Below, piece by piece: positions 15,930-24,420 of a stretch of DNA of 64,000 nucleotides. The position numbers were made by a program, and so were the translations under genes. The stretch spans positions 1 through 64,000 of the forward strand of contig NZ_JAWRCU010000023.1 of NCBI RefSeq assembly GCF_033542235.1. The letters are read 5' to 3'. Each line of letters begins with the position of its first letter. The stretch's first letter is position 1. The notes under the pieces were generated by a model that worked only from the letters and a program-made list of their open reading frames with translations, was not told the origin of the DNA and did not search any database. The stretch is from JAWRCU01 sp033542235 (GTDB lineage Bacteria > Pseudomonadota > Alphaproteobacteria > Rhizobiales > Rhizobiaceae).

Positions 15930-17186
15930 ATGGCAATGTCCAACGTCCTCGCTGCACGCCCCGACAATCGTCCCTCCCAAGATCCCCACTCCAACGCTCC
16001 TCAGTCCAATGCCCATTGGCTTGCCTCCTACAGACGCGTGCGTGCCGAGACGGAGCGGCGCGCTTCATTTCTGTCGCCGGAAGATCAGATCGTGCAATCG
16101 ATGCCCGATGCGAGCCCGACCAAGTGGCATCGCGCACATACGACGTGGTTCTTCGAGCAGTTTCTGCTGGCGCCGCATCAAGACGACTATCGCCCATTCG
16201 ATGAGCGTTTCGCGTTCCTGTTCAACTCCTATTACGTCTCGGCGGGACCCCGCCATGCAAGACCGCAACGCGGGTTGGTCACGCGCCCCAATGCAAAGGA
16301 AGTCGCTGACTACCGCAGCTATGTGGACGCGGCGGTCGAGGCGTTGATCGAGACGGCGGATCAGGGCCTGCTCGCCCGCATAGCGCCGGTGATCGAGATT
16401 GGCCTCAATCACGAACAGCAGCACCAGGAACTGATGCTGACGGACATATTGCATGCATTTGCACAAAATCCGACGGCACCAGCCTATGATCCCGACTGGC
16501 GGATGCCTGAGGCGAAGCCGAGCGATCAGGCGTTCGTCTCCAATAGATCCGGCATTCGCCGCATCGGATATGAGGAAGGTGGCTTCTGTTACGACAATGA
16601 GCAGCCGGCTCATGACGTATTGCTGCAGCCGGTCAGGATGGGAGTGGGCCTCGTCACCAATCGCGACTGGCTCGAATTCATGTCGGACGGGGGCTACGCG
16701 ACACCGACCCTGTGGCTGTCGGACGGCTGGAGCACCGTGCAGGCGCAAGAATGGCAGGCGCCAGGCTACTGGCGCATCATCGACGGCGAGTGGTTCGCGA
16801 TGACCTTGGCCGGGCTGAAGCCCGTCGATCCCGATTCTCCCGTCTGTCATGTCAGCTACTATGAAGCTGATGCGTTTGCCCGCTGGGCCGGGAAGCATCT
16901 GCCGACCGAGGCAGAATGGGAAACGGCAGCTCGGGCGGACCTGCTCGCCGATGCTTTCGGCATCGTCTGGCAGTGGACGCGCAGCGCCTATTCGCCCTAT
17001 CCCGGCTACTCCGCGACGGAGGGAGCGCTGGGCGAATATAACGGCAAGTTCATGGTCAACCAGATGGTGCTGAGGGGCAGTTCCCTGGCAACGCCGGAAG
17101 GGCACGCCCGCGTGACCTACCGCAATTTCTTCTATCCTCCGCATCGTTGGCAGTTCACCGGGCTTCGGCTCGCCGATTACGCCTGA
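15930..17186 (+). CDS. egtB: Ergothioneine sulfoxide synthase EgtB
   Basis: 418 residues from the ATG at 15930 (GGAG just ahead). N-terminal DinB-like domain with the iron site: KWHRAHTTWFFEQF and HEQQHQE (His161 and His165). C-terminal formylglycine-generating-like domain (about 225-418) with GFCYDNEQPAHDV and HLPTEAEWE. It joins trimethylhistidine to a sulfur donor using iron and O2. No EgtA or EgtC genes are nearby, so the sulfur donor may be cysteine instead of gamma-glutamylcysteine (inference). egtD follows after 59 bases. Confidence 0.92.
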   Translation: MAMSNVLAARPDNRPSQDPHSNAPQSNAHWLASYRRVRAETERRASFLSPEDQIVQSMPDASPTKWHRAHTTWFFEQFLLAPHQDDYRPFDERFAFLFNSYYVSAGPRHARPQRGLVTRPNAKEVADYRSYVDAAVEALIETADQGLLARIAPVIEIGLNHEQQHQELMLTDILHAFAQNPTAPAYDPDWRMPEAKPSDQAFVSNRSGIRRIGYEEGGFCYDNEQPAHDVLLQPVRMGVGLVTNRDWLEFMSDGGYATPTLWLSDGWSTVQAQEWQAPGYWRIIDGEWFAMTLAGLKPVDPDSPVCHVSYYEADAFARWAGKHLPTEAEWETAARADLLADAFGIVWQWTRSAYSPYPGYSATEGALGEYNGKFMVNQMVLRGSSLATPEGHARVTYRNFFYPPHRWQFTGLRLADYA

Positions 17187-17245
17187 CGGCCCAGCCCAGG
17201 CTGCAATACCGATCGCCAACGGTAAGCCCTGACGGAGAATCTCTT

Positions 17246-18223
17246 ATGGCTACTTCCTCTGCAGCACGGCAGATGCCGCACGACGAAGCTCGTTGCGAGT
17301 TCGCCCGCCAAATCCTTGCGGGGCTGACGGCATCCCCCAAGCACATTGCGCCCAAGTACTTTTACGACAGTACCGGGTCCGAGCTGTTCGAACGCATTAC
17401 CGAGCAGCCGGAATACTACCCGACGCGGATCGAGATCGCTCTGCTCCGGCAAAATGCCCGGAAAATCGTGGGATTGTTCCCGCCAGGCGGGGCACTGGTG
17501 GAATTCGGCATGGGTTCGACCACAAAGGCGCGCATCCTGCTGCAGGCCGCTACGTCACTCTCGGCCTATGTTCCGGTGGACATCTCCGCCGACCACCTCC
17601 GCGATGAGGCCAAGCCCCTGGCGCTGGATTTTCCGCATCTCGAAATCCTGCCGGTCGCGGCCGACTTCACCCAGCCCTTCGAGCTTCCGCCATCGATCCG
17701 CTCGCAGCCGCGCGTCGGCTTCTTTCCCGGGTCCACGATCGGCAATTTCGAACCGGAGGAAGCGATCTTGCTGCTGCAGCGGTTCGCCAAGGTGCTGGGG
17801 GAGGGTGCCTTGCTGATCGTCGGCGTCGATCTGGTGAAGGATCCGGAGGTGCTTGACGCCGCCTATAACGACGCCCGCGGCGTGACGGCGGCCTTCAATC
17901 TCAATCTGCTGACCCGGATCAATCACGAGCTGGGCGGCAATTTCGACCTGCGATCATTCGAGCACCGAGCCTTCTATAACCGCAGCCGGAACAGGGTGGA
18001 GATGCACCTCGTCAGCCTGAAGCCGCAGCGTGTGCGAGTCAATGGCAAGGTCATCGATTTCCAGGCTGGCGAAACGATCCATACCGAAAACAGCTACAAG
18101 TACAGCATCGAATCCTTCCACGCGCTGGCGCGCAGCGCCGGGTCGAAACCGGTGGCGGTCTGGGTCGACACTCAGAAGTACTTCTCCATTCACATGCTGG
18201 CGTTCGAAGGCGAGGTCCGTTGA
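17246..18223 (+). CDS. egtD: L-histidine N-alpha-methyltransferase EgtD
   Basis: 325 residues from the ATG at 17246 (GGAGAA seven bases ahead). It converts histidine to hercynine with three SAM molecules. Visible are the entry motif KYFYDSTGSELFERIT, the SAM site LVEFGMGSTTKARILL, the GFFPGSTIGNF segment and FNLNLLTRINHELGG of the histidine pocket. It is the second gene of a two-gene ergothioneine operon. An EgtE-type lyase is not seen in the window. Confidence 0.94.
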   Translation: MATSSAARQMPHDEARCEFARQILAGLTASPKHIAPKYFYDSTGSELFERITEQPEYYPTRIEIALLRQNARKIVGLFPPGGALVEFGMGSTTKARILLQAATSLSAYVPVDISADHLRDEAKPLALDFPHLEILPVAADFTQPFELPPSIRSQPRVGFFPGSTIGNFEPEEAILLLQRFAKVLGEGALLIVGVDLVKDPEVLDAAYNDARGVTAAFNLNLLTRINHELGGNFDLRSFEHRAFYNRSRNRVEMHLVSLKPQRVRVNGKVIDFQAGETIHTENSYKYSIESFHALARSAGSKPVAVWVDTQKYFSIHMLAFEGEVR

Positions 18224-18369
18224 GACAGGAATAGCTGCCGGGAGACGATCGCACGCGACCTGCCCACACGCAACGTGCGCGAGGGAAGGGCGCGCGGCCT
18301 CCTGTACGCCGCTTGGCGGTGCGGGGTCCCTTGGGGAGCGGATTTTGCAAAAGGGGATGTCCCCCGTGA

Positions 18370-18446
18370 TGGTGATCCCGACAGGAATCGAACCTGTGAC
18401 CTACAGATTAGGAATCTGCCGCTCTATCCTACTGAGCTACGGGACC
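18370..18446 (-). tRNA. tRNA-Arg (anticodon CCT)
   Basis: Read on the minus strand, a full cloverleaf: acceptor GGTCCCG / CGGGATC with one G-T pair, D-arm around AGCTCAGTAGGATAGAGC, anticodon stem CAGA / TCTG with loop TTCCTAA, T-arm with GGTTCGATTCC, discriminator A and encoded CCA. The anticodon CCT reads AGG. It lies between egtD and the M20 gene. Confidence 0.95.
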
Positions 18447-18512
18447 ACGCTGGCGAACACATAGCCCTTCCCGGGCGTTTCGCCAACCCGCAAACATGAT
18501 GCTTCGCACGAA

Positions 18513-18536
18513 CCGGAGCGCGGCGCCGCGCTCCGG
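18513..18536. terminator. GC-rich perfect palindrome after the M20 gene
   Basis: CCGGAGCGCGGC and its exact complement form a 24-base palindrome 18 bases past the stop of the amidohydrolase gene. On the plus strand it is followed by CCTTTTA, so it could stop transcription entering from egtD. It may act in both directions at this convergent junction. Confidence 0.6.
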
Positions 18537-18553
18537 CCTTTTATCCCAAACTG

Positions 18554-19720
18554 TCAGGCGGTTGCGAGTGCCGTCTCGGCGATCCGCACCCAGTAGCTCA
18601 TGCCGTGCGGGATCGCCTCGTCGTTGAAGTCATAGGCGGGGTGGTGAAGGTTCGCCGTCTCGCCATTGCCGACGAAAATGAGCGCGCCCGGCCGCGCCTG
18701 CAGCATATAGGAGAAGTCCTCCCCGCCCATGACAGGCGGCACGCTGCGGTGCACGTTCTGCTCGCCGGCGACGGCCGCGGCCGCGTCGGATGCGAAGACT
18801 GTCTCTTCCGCATGGTTGAAGGTGACGGGATAGTTGGGTTGGTACGCGACATGGATCGTGGCGCCATAGGCCGCGGCGAGGCCTGCCGAAATCGTGCGCA
18901 TGCGCTCCTCGGCCACCGCAGCCACTTCCTTCCTCAGCGAGCGTACGGTGCCCGCGAGCTCCACCTTCTCGGGGATGACGTTATAGGCGTCGCCGCCATG
19001 GAACTTGGTGACGGTGACGACCACCGAATCGACCGGATCGACCGTGCGCGAGGCAATCGTCTGTAGCGCGCCGACGAGCTGGCTGCCGATCATGACCGGG
19101 TCGATCGTCCGGTGCGGCATCGCCGCATGGCCACCTCTGCCGGTGATGGTGATCGTGAATTCCGCGGTTGCCGCCATGATCGGACCGGGCCGGATTGCGA
19201 ACTGACCGAGCGGCAGGCCCGGCATATTGTGCATGCCGAACACCCTGTCGATGCCGAAGCGCTCCATCATGCCGTCCTTGACCATCTCGTTGCCGCCGCC
19301 GCCGCCTTCCTCGGCGGGCTGGAAGATGACCGCAATCGAGCCGACGAAATTGCGCGTTTCCGCGAGATATTTCGCTGCTCCCAGAAGCATCGCCGTGTGG
19401 CCGTCATGGCCGCACGCATGCATGACGCCGGGCGTGGCCGACGCATAGGGCCGGCCCGTCGTTTCGGTGATCGGCAAGGCGTCCATGTCGGCGCGCAGCC
19501 CGATGGCGGAACCTTCGCCGAGGCGGCCGCGAATCACGCCTACGACGCCGGTGCGGCCGATCCCGGTGACGACCTCGTCGCAGCCGAACTCCTTCAGCTT
19601 TTCGGTCACGAAGTCGGCTGTCTTGAACACGTTGAAATTAAGCTCGGGATTGCGGTGCAGATGGCGTCGCCAGCCGGCCACCTCTTCCTGCATTTCGGCG
19701 GCTCTGTTGAGTATGGGCAT
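18554..19720 (-). CDS. M20-family amidohydrolase (hippurate/IAA-amino-acid hydrolase type)
   Basis: 388 residues from the ATG at 19720; the upstream extension is rich in Arg and Lys and unlikely to be real. Metal-site motifs of M20D peptidases are visible: MHACGHDGHTAML and FQPAEEGGGG, the latter with the catalytic Glu pair. The lid domain lies at about 180-290. Such enzymes cleave N-acyl amino acids. It has no operon partner. Confidence 0.88.
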   Translation of the reverse strand: MPILNRAAEMQEEVAGWRRHLHRNPELNFNVFKTADFVTEKLKEFGCDEVVTGIGRTGVVGVIRGRLGEGSAIGLRADMDALPITETTGRPYASATPGVMHACGHDGHTAMLLGAAKYLAETRNFVGSIAVIFQPAEEGGGGGNEMVKDGMMERFGIDRVFGMHNMPGLPLGQFAIRPGPIMAATAEFTITITGRGGHAAMPHRTIDPVMIGSQLVGALQTIASRTVDPVDSVVVTVTKFHGGDAYNVIPEKVELAGTVRSLRKEVAAVAEERMRTISAGLAAAYGATIHVAYQPNYPVTFNHAEETVFASDAAAAVAGEQNVHRSVPPVMGGEDFSYMLQARPGALIFVGNGETANLHHPAYDFNDEAIPHGMSYWVRIAETALATA

Positions 19721-19889
19721 GTCTTTTGGATTCCTTTCCCGCCGAAGCTGCTTCCTGAGGCGCCGTCGCCGCGACTTTTGCCATTTTGGCGTCACATAGG
19801 CTAAATAGCACCGCGTTCACATTTTACACCGTGCGGCCGATTTTTGACTCGGCGCGGCGGTCGGAAAACCTTAAGGACTGACAAGCAAG

Positions 19890-19953
19890 TTCTGCAAGAG
19901 GACAGTTCGGCAAGAGGGCAAGCTCGGCAATGAGTAAGCTCGGCAAGAGGGTC
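19890..19953. repeat. Four tandem 16-bp repeats before the DD-carboxypeptidase gene
   Basis: Four head-to-tail 16-bp units of the form NCTCGGCAAGAGGGNA occur at 19890, 19906, 19922 and 19938. They end 11 bases before the start codon, so they form the 5' leader and supply several GAGG words near the ribosome-binding region. Confidence 0.8.
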
Positions 19954-19964
19954 ATTCGGAATAG

Positions 19965-21113
19965 ATGATGCGGTCAGCAATTTCCTTGCGCGGGCTCATT
20001 TTCGGCCTCGCGCTCGCGGGTACGTCGTTCTGCAGCCCTGTTTGGGCAAATCCCATCATGCTTTTCGACCTGAACACGGGGAAGGTGCTCGAGCATCAGG
20101 ATGCTTTCCAGCGCTGGTACCCGGCCTCGCTCACCAAGCTGATGACCGCCTATGTCACGTTCCGGGCGATCGCGGCCGGTGAGCTTGCGCTCAATTCGCC
20201 GATCAAGGTGACCAAGCATTCGGCAACCGAGCCGCCCAGCAAGATGGGCTTCAAGCCCGGCTCGGTGATGACGCTCGACAACGCCCTGAAGATGATGCTC
20301 ATCAAATCGGCCAACGACATCGCCATGGCGATCAGCGAGAATGTCGGCGGCTCGCAAGAGGCTTTTGCGCAGCGCATGAATGCGGAAGCGCAGAGGCTCG
20401 GCATGACCGACTCCCATTTCGTCAACCCGAACGGGCTCTTTGCGCCGGACCACTACAGCACGGCACACGACCTGGCGCTGCTCGTCTCGGCGATCCGCAA
20501 GGAGTTCCCGCAATATGCCCCCTATTTTGCCATCCAAGGGCTGAAGGCCGGGAAGAAGACTCTGATGAGCTACAACAAGCTCGTGGGTCGCTATTCCGGA
20601 GCGGACGGCATGAAGACGGGCTTCGTCTGCGCGTCGGGCTTCAACATGATCGGTTCCGCAACCCGCGACGGACGGACGCTGGTCGCGGTCGTGCTCGGCG
20701 AAAAATCCGCAACCGCGCGTACCGACGTCGTCGCCTCGCTGCTCGATCGCGGCTTCCAGGCGAAGGGCACGCAGAATGTGACGCTGACTTCGCTGCCTCC
20801 CTATGGGGTGTCCAACGCGGCACCCGTCGATATGCGCGAGGAAGTCTGCAGCACGAAGCCGGCAGCGGCGCAGTCGGAAGCGGCGGACGAGCACGAGGCC
20901 AAGGATGGCAAGAAGGGCAAGTCGCCCTGGCTGGAGAAGATACCGAACCCGAAGCTGGTGACTGTCGCTCTCGGCGGCGCCACGGGTCCCGTCCCACTCG
21001 CGTGGCGGGACCAGGATGTGGAGGAAGCCGCTGATGTGCCGATCCCGACGCCGCGGCCCGACTATCCGCGGGTCACCAAGGCTGCCGCGCAAGGCGACGC
21101 GGTGTCGAACTAG
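19965..21113 (+). CDS. D-alanyl-D-alanine carboxypeptidase (penicillin-binding, S11)
   Basis: 382 residues. Signal peptide to about residue 28 (WANP). The three active-site motifs are in place: SLTK (Ser55, Lys58), SAN (115-117) and KTG (217-219). It trims the terminal D-Ala of peptidoglycan stem peptides. The C-terminal 100 residues are charged and Pro-rich without the typical amphipathic anchor helix. An ATG three bases downstream is an equally possible start. A 16-bp tandem repeat precedes it. Confidence 0.9.
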   Translation: MMRSAISLRGLIFGLALAGTSFCSPVWANPIMLFDLNTGKVLEHQDAFQRWYPASLTKLMTAYVTFRAIAAGELALNSPIKVTKHSATEPPSKMGFKPGSVMTLDNALKMMLIKSANDIAMAISENVGGSQEAFAQRMNAEAQRLGMTDSHFVNPNGLFAPDHYSTAHDLALLVSAIRKEFPQYAPYFAIQGLKAGKKTLMSYNKLVGRYSGADGMKTGFVCASGFNMIGSATRDGRTLVAVVLGEKSATARTDVVASLLDRGFQAKGTQNVTLTSLPPYGVSNAAPVDMREEVCSTKPAAAQSEAADEHEAKDGKKGKSPWLEKIPNPKLVTVALGGATGPVPLAWRDQDVEEAADVPIPTPRPDYPRVTKAAAQGDAVSN

Positions 21114-21276
21114 CCGCTCTAGCCTATATCCTCGAGCCGCTTGCGCGTTGGCAGAGACTGACCTCGGGCGCCTCGTGAAAGCCCGCCACGCGGCTCCCAT
21201 ATTGGCGCGTAGAGCAGGGCTGGTCTGATATCTCAGGAGCGGGTCTACCGTTCGAACCAACGACCCGAACGACGCC

Positions 21277-22389
21277 ATGCCAAACTTTCCCATTCCCGTC
21301 TCCGTCCTGACCGGCTTTCTCGGCGCCGGGAAGACGACCCTGCTCAACCGGCTGCTGAAAGATTCCGCGCTTGCCGATACGGCCGTGATCATCAACGAGC
21401 TCGGCGACGTGGCGATCGACCATTTGTTGGTGGAACAATCCTCCGACGGGGTCATCCAGCTCTCGGACGGATGCCTTTGCTGCACCGTGCGGGGTGACCT
21501 CGTCGACACGCTCGCCGACCTCGTTGAAAGGCTGCAGACGGGCAGGATCGCCAGGCTCGGCCGCGTCGTCATCGAGACGACCGGGCTTGCCGACCCGGCG
21601 CCGGTCCTGCAGGCGGTCATGGGGCATCCGGCACTCGTGCAGGCGTATCGGCTCGACGGCGTGGTGACGCTGGTCGACGCGTTGCATGGCGGTACCACGC
21701 TGGATGCTCATGTCGAGGCGGTGAAGCAGGTCGCGATGGCCGATCGTATCGTCGTCAGCAAGACCGACCTGGTGGAGGACGCTGCGTCGCTCTCGGCATT
21801 GCGGCAAAGGCTGCGTGGCATCAACCCCGGCGCGGCAATTCTCGACGCGCGCGATAATGCCGCGAACGCAGCAGAACTGGTGAAGTGCGGCCTTTACGAT
21901 CCCGAGACCAAGAGCGCGGACGTGCGGCGCTGGCTGGGCGAAGAGGCCGGAGACCATGACCACGATCACGCTCATCATTCGCATGGACACGACTATGCGC
22001 ATCATCACCGGCACGACGAGCGGGTGAAGACGTTCACGCTGAGGCATGAACACCCTTTGCCGTTCTCGGCGATCGAAATTTTCCTCGACCTCCTGATCTC
22101 GCAATATGGCGATCGGCTGCTGCGGCTGAAAGGCATCATCGAGCTTGCGGAAGACCCATCTCGACCACTGGTCGTGCATGCCGTGCAGTCGCTGCTTCAC
22201 CCGCCGGCGCGGCTTCCCGCATGGCCCGACGCCGAGCGCGGCACACGGCTGGTACTGATCGCAGTCGACCTCCCCGAAGACTATGTTCGGCGGCTGTTCG
22301 TAGCCGCTGCGGGCACCCCTGCAATCGATACGCCTGATCGCGCGGCGCTTGCGGAGAATCCGCTAGGCATCGCCGGCTACCGGCGGTGA
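21277..22389 (+). CDS. G3E-family GTPase (CobW/COG0523 metallochaperone)
   Basis: 370 residues. Walker A in GFLGAGKTT (13-21), the metal motif CLCC (66-69), and the base-specificity motif SKTD (161-164). A His-rich stretch at 227-247 (DHDHDHAHHSHGH) probably binds zinc or another metal. The CobW C-terminal domain follows. Despite the cobalamin genes later in the window, this protein is not next to them and could equally serve zinc homeostasis. It is convergent with tusA across an 8-bp repeat element that touches its stop codon. Confidence 0.88.
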   Translation: MPNFPIPVSVLTGFLGAGKTTLLNRLLKDSALADTAVIINELGDVAIDHLLVEQSSDGVIQLSDGCLCCTVRGDLVDTLADLVERLQTGRIARLGRVVIETTGLADPAPVLQAVMGHPALVQAYRLDGVVTLVDALHGGTTLDAHVEAVKQVAMADRIVVSKTDLVEDAASLSALRQRLRGINPGAAILDARDNAANAAELVKCGLYDPETKSADVRRWLGEEAGDHDHDHAHHSHGHDYAHHHRHDERVKTFTLRHEHPLPFSAIEIFLDLLISQYGDRLLRLKGIIELAEDPSRPLVVHAVQSLLHPPARLPAWPDAERGTRLVLIAVDLPEDYVRRLFVAAAGTPAIDTPDRAALAENPLGIAGYRR

Positions 22390-22502
22390 GGGCAATAGGG
22401 CAATAGGGCAATATGGAAGGAGAGCACCCTCAATGGCCGGGCCGCTCAAGGCGATCTCTTCCTGCCCTATTGCCCTATTGCCCTATTGCCTTATTGCCCT
22501 CA
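22389..22502. repeat. 8-bp tandem repeats as inverted arms (GGCAATAG family)
   Basis: Left arm of three GGCAATAG units (about 22390-22412) and right arm of five CTATTGCC/TTATTGCC units (about 22463-22502), around a 46-base core. It begins at the stop codon of the GTPase gene and covers the last codons of tusA. Confidence 0.85.
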
Positions 22503-22732
22503 CCCCCGCGCTCGACCAGGAACCTATGTCCCCCCTCGAAGGCGGCAGATTCGACGAGCATGTGACCGGCTTCGCTGCAGAAGGCAGGGATGTCGATCAC
22601 TGCCAGCGGATCCGTGGTTTCCAGCCAGATCCTGCTGCCGACGCGCATGCGATCGAGCCGTTTCCTCGCCTTGAGCACGGGGAGGGGACAGTTCAGCCCC
22701 TTGAGGTCGTAGACGGCGGGTTTACGCGCCAA
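22475..22732 (-). CDS. tusA: TusA-family sulfur carrier protein
   Basis: 85 residues with the TusA signature CPLPVLKARKRL; the Cys of CPXP carries the persulfide. It moves sulfur for tRNA thiolation or related paths. The final residues (EGNKAIGQ) are encoded by the 8-bp repeat arm and extend the protein past the usual end of the fold. It is followed on the other strand by the G3E GTPase. Confidence 0.88.
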   Translation of the reverse strand: MARKPAVYDLKGLNCPLPVLKARKRLDRMRVGSRIWLETTDPLAVIDIPAFCSEAGHMLVESAAFEGGHRFLVERGGEGNKAIGQ

Positions 22733-22763
22733 GCCGAAGCTCCCGGAGCATCATCCCGAGCGC

Positions 22764-24077
22764 TCAAAAGATGTTGCTGATGCGCTTGCGCACGGCGCCG
22801 AAGAAGCTGGGCGCTCCGGAGGTGGTGACTTCCTCGGTCTGGGCAGCCGCGGTGGCTGCCACCGGGGCGTCAGCCTGCGGGGGCTGCTGTTCCGGCGCCG
22901 CGGCGGCAACGGCCGCAGCCCGCTCCTTTGCTGCCTTTTCAGCGATCTTGGCCGCCTTCTCCGCCGCCAGAGCCAGGGCCTTTTCCTCGGCGATGCGCTT
23001 CTTTTCGGCATCGGTCGCTTCCTTGGCGGCCATCTTGCGGCCGACCTCGGAATCGATCCGGCCCATGCGATCGGTTACCTTGACCGTTCCATCGGCCTGC
23101 AGATCGGGCGGCTCGATCGTGATACGTTCCCCCCGTGCGCGCCTATGTGTCCAATCAGCCACGAGCTTGGCCTCCTCGAGGCCAAGGATGGTCGGCCGTG
23201 GCGGCAGAGGATTCGACTTCTTGAGCGCCTTGTCGAAGGCCGCCTGGTAGGTCGATTGGTATGACTGATAGGCGGTCTGGAGCTCGGGCGAAGTTGTGCT
23301 CGATGGGCAGGCACCAGTCGGCGAGAATATCGCGTTCGGGTTTTCGGGTATGCGGTTGAAGACGTAGCGCTTCTCGCAGACATCGACCTTCGGCGGCACC
23401 TTGGTGATTTCGAACTGGTCGTAGCCTTCCTTCAGCATCTGCCAGAACTTGTAGTTCGGGTCGTTGCGATAGCGCGCCATGTTCTCCGCCGTCATGCGGA
23501 AGGGGAAGGCCTGGATCTGGAACTCCGTCTGCCCGCCCTGGAATGCGTCTCGCCCGAAGGCGTAGATCTGCCCGATCTGCTCGTCGGTCATGGAGTAGCA
23601 GCCCGACGACGAGCAGGCGCCGTGCACCATCAGGTTCGAACCCGTTCGGCCGTTGGCGCGATCATAGGCGTTCGGATAGCCAATATTGAAGGCGAGATAG
23701 TAGTTCGAGTTCGGATTCATCTGCCCGGGGCGCACCGTGTAGAAGCCCTCGGGAGCCTGCCGGTCGCCCTCTATATATTTGGGACCGAGCTGGCCGGACC
23801 ATTTGCAGATGTTGTAATCCGCGATCATGGCGTAGCGGCCATTGGTCTTCTGCTTCCAGATCTCGAGCTTGCCTTCCTCCTTGAAGATGCGGGCCACGAT
23901 GGGCGCGTTGCGCTGCATGCCCATCGAACTCATCTTCGTCAGGATGGCGGGCGGCAGCTCCTTCGTGGCCTTGGCCGGCACAAAATCCTTGATGGAAGAT
24001 TCGTTACAGCCGATGAGCGCCGCCGAGGCCGCAACGGTTACCGAAAGAAGTGTTGCTCGGGCGAGTTTGGCAAGCAT
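22764..24077 (-). CDS. L,D-transpeptidase-family (YkuD) lipoprotein
   Basis: 437 residues from the ATG at 24077, which gives a clean lipoprotein signal with lipobox LIGC (21-24). The YkuD catalytic motif is VHGACSSSGCYSM with His152 and Cys160. Such enzymes form 3-3 crosslinks in peptidoglycan or attach outer-membrane proteins to it. The C-terminal 80 residues are a long Ala/Lys/Glu-rich helix (KALALAAEKAAKIAEKAAK), probably a coiled coil reaching through the periplasm. tusA follows 31 bases downstream on the same strand. Confidence 0.88.
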   Translation of the reverse strand: MLAKLARATLLSVTVAASAALIGCNESSIKDFVPAKATKELPPAILTKMSSMGMQRNAPIVARIFKEEGKLEIWKQKTNGRYAMIADYNICKWSGQLGPKYIEGDRQAPEGFYTVRPGQMNPNSNYYLAFNIGYPNAYDRANGRTGSNLMVHGACSSSGCYSMTDEQIGQIYAFGRDAFQGGQTEFQIQAFPFRMTAENMARYRNDPNYKFWQMLKEGYDQFEITKVPPKVDVCEKRYVFNRIPENPNAIFSPTGACPSSTTSPELQTAYQSYQSTYQAAFDKALKKSNPLPPRPTILGLEEAKLVADWTHRRARGERITIEPPDLQADGTVKVTDRMGRIDSEVGRKMAAKEATDAEKKRIAEEKALALAAEKAAKIAEKAAKERAAAVAAAAPEQQPPQADAPVAATAAAQTEEVTTSGAPSFFGAVRKRISNIF

Positions 24078-24415
24078 TGGTCGTCCGGTCGTCTTTCGTC
24101 CCACGCAGCCGGTCCCCCTCCGGGAGGGCCGGATTCATCAAAGCGGCACGGTAGGCCCGTTAACCTTGAAATTTGATTACCGCAAGCGTTAAGGCGTCTC
24201 CCCCTCGCGGCACGTCATGTCAAGCTTGGGCATTTGTGTGGCGGAAATGCGTCGGAGAGCAGGGGAATAGGGCAATAAGGCAATAGGGCAGTAGGGGATT
24301 GGAAGACAGAGCGCCGAGCGCGGCAGCAAAAAAAGACCTTGCGAGCAAGGGCGGGAGGATGCCTTTCCTACTGCCCTACTGCCCTACTGCCCTACTGCCC
24401 TACTGCCCTACTGCC
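24078..24415. other. Intergenic region between accA and the YkuD gene (338 bases)
   Basis: Holds a hairpin CCGGTCCCCCTCC / GGGAGGGCCGG near 24112-24128 close to the YkuD start, a stretch of unremarkable sequence (about 24140-24260) that probably contains the promoter, and the 8-bp repeat element from 24264. No credible gene. Confidence 0.6.
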
Positions 24416-24420
24416 CTACA
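24264..24420. repeat. 8-bp tandem repeats as inverted arms (GGCAATAG/CTACTGCC family)
   Basis: Left arm GGGCAATAAGGCAATAGGG and GCAGTAGGGG (about 24267-24297); right arm of seven CTACTGCC units (about 24368-24420). About 70 bases lie between. The right arm contains the stop codon of accA, so the element forms the 3' end of the accA transcript. Confidence 0.85.

Noticed and set aside
18370..18446. tRNA-Arg as an integration site for a genomic island
   Set aside because: No integrase and no repeated 3' fragment of the tRNA was noticed in the neighbourhood; flanking genes look like core genes.
19974..21698. Long antisense frame (574 codons) across the DD-carboxypeptidase and GTPase genes
   Set aside because: Both plus-strand genes have complete catalytic motifs; the antisense product is low in hydrophobic core and shows no domain.
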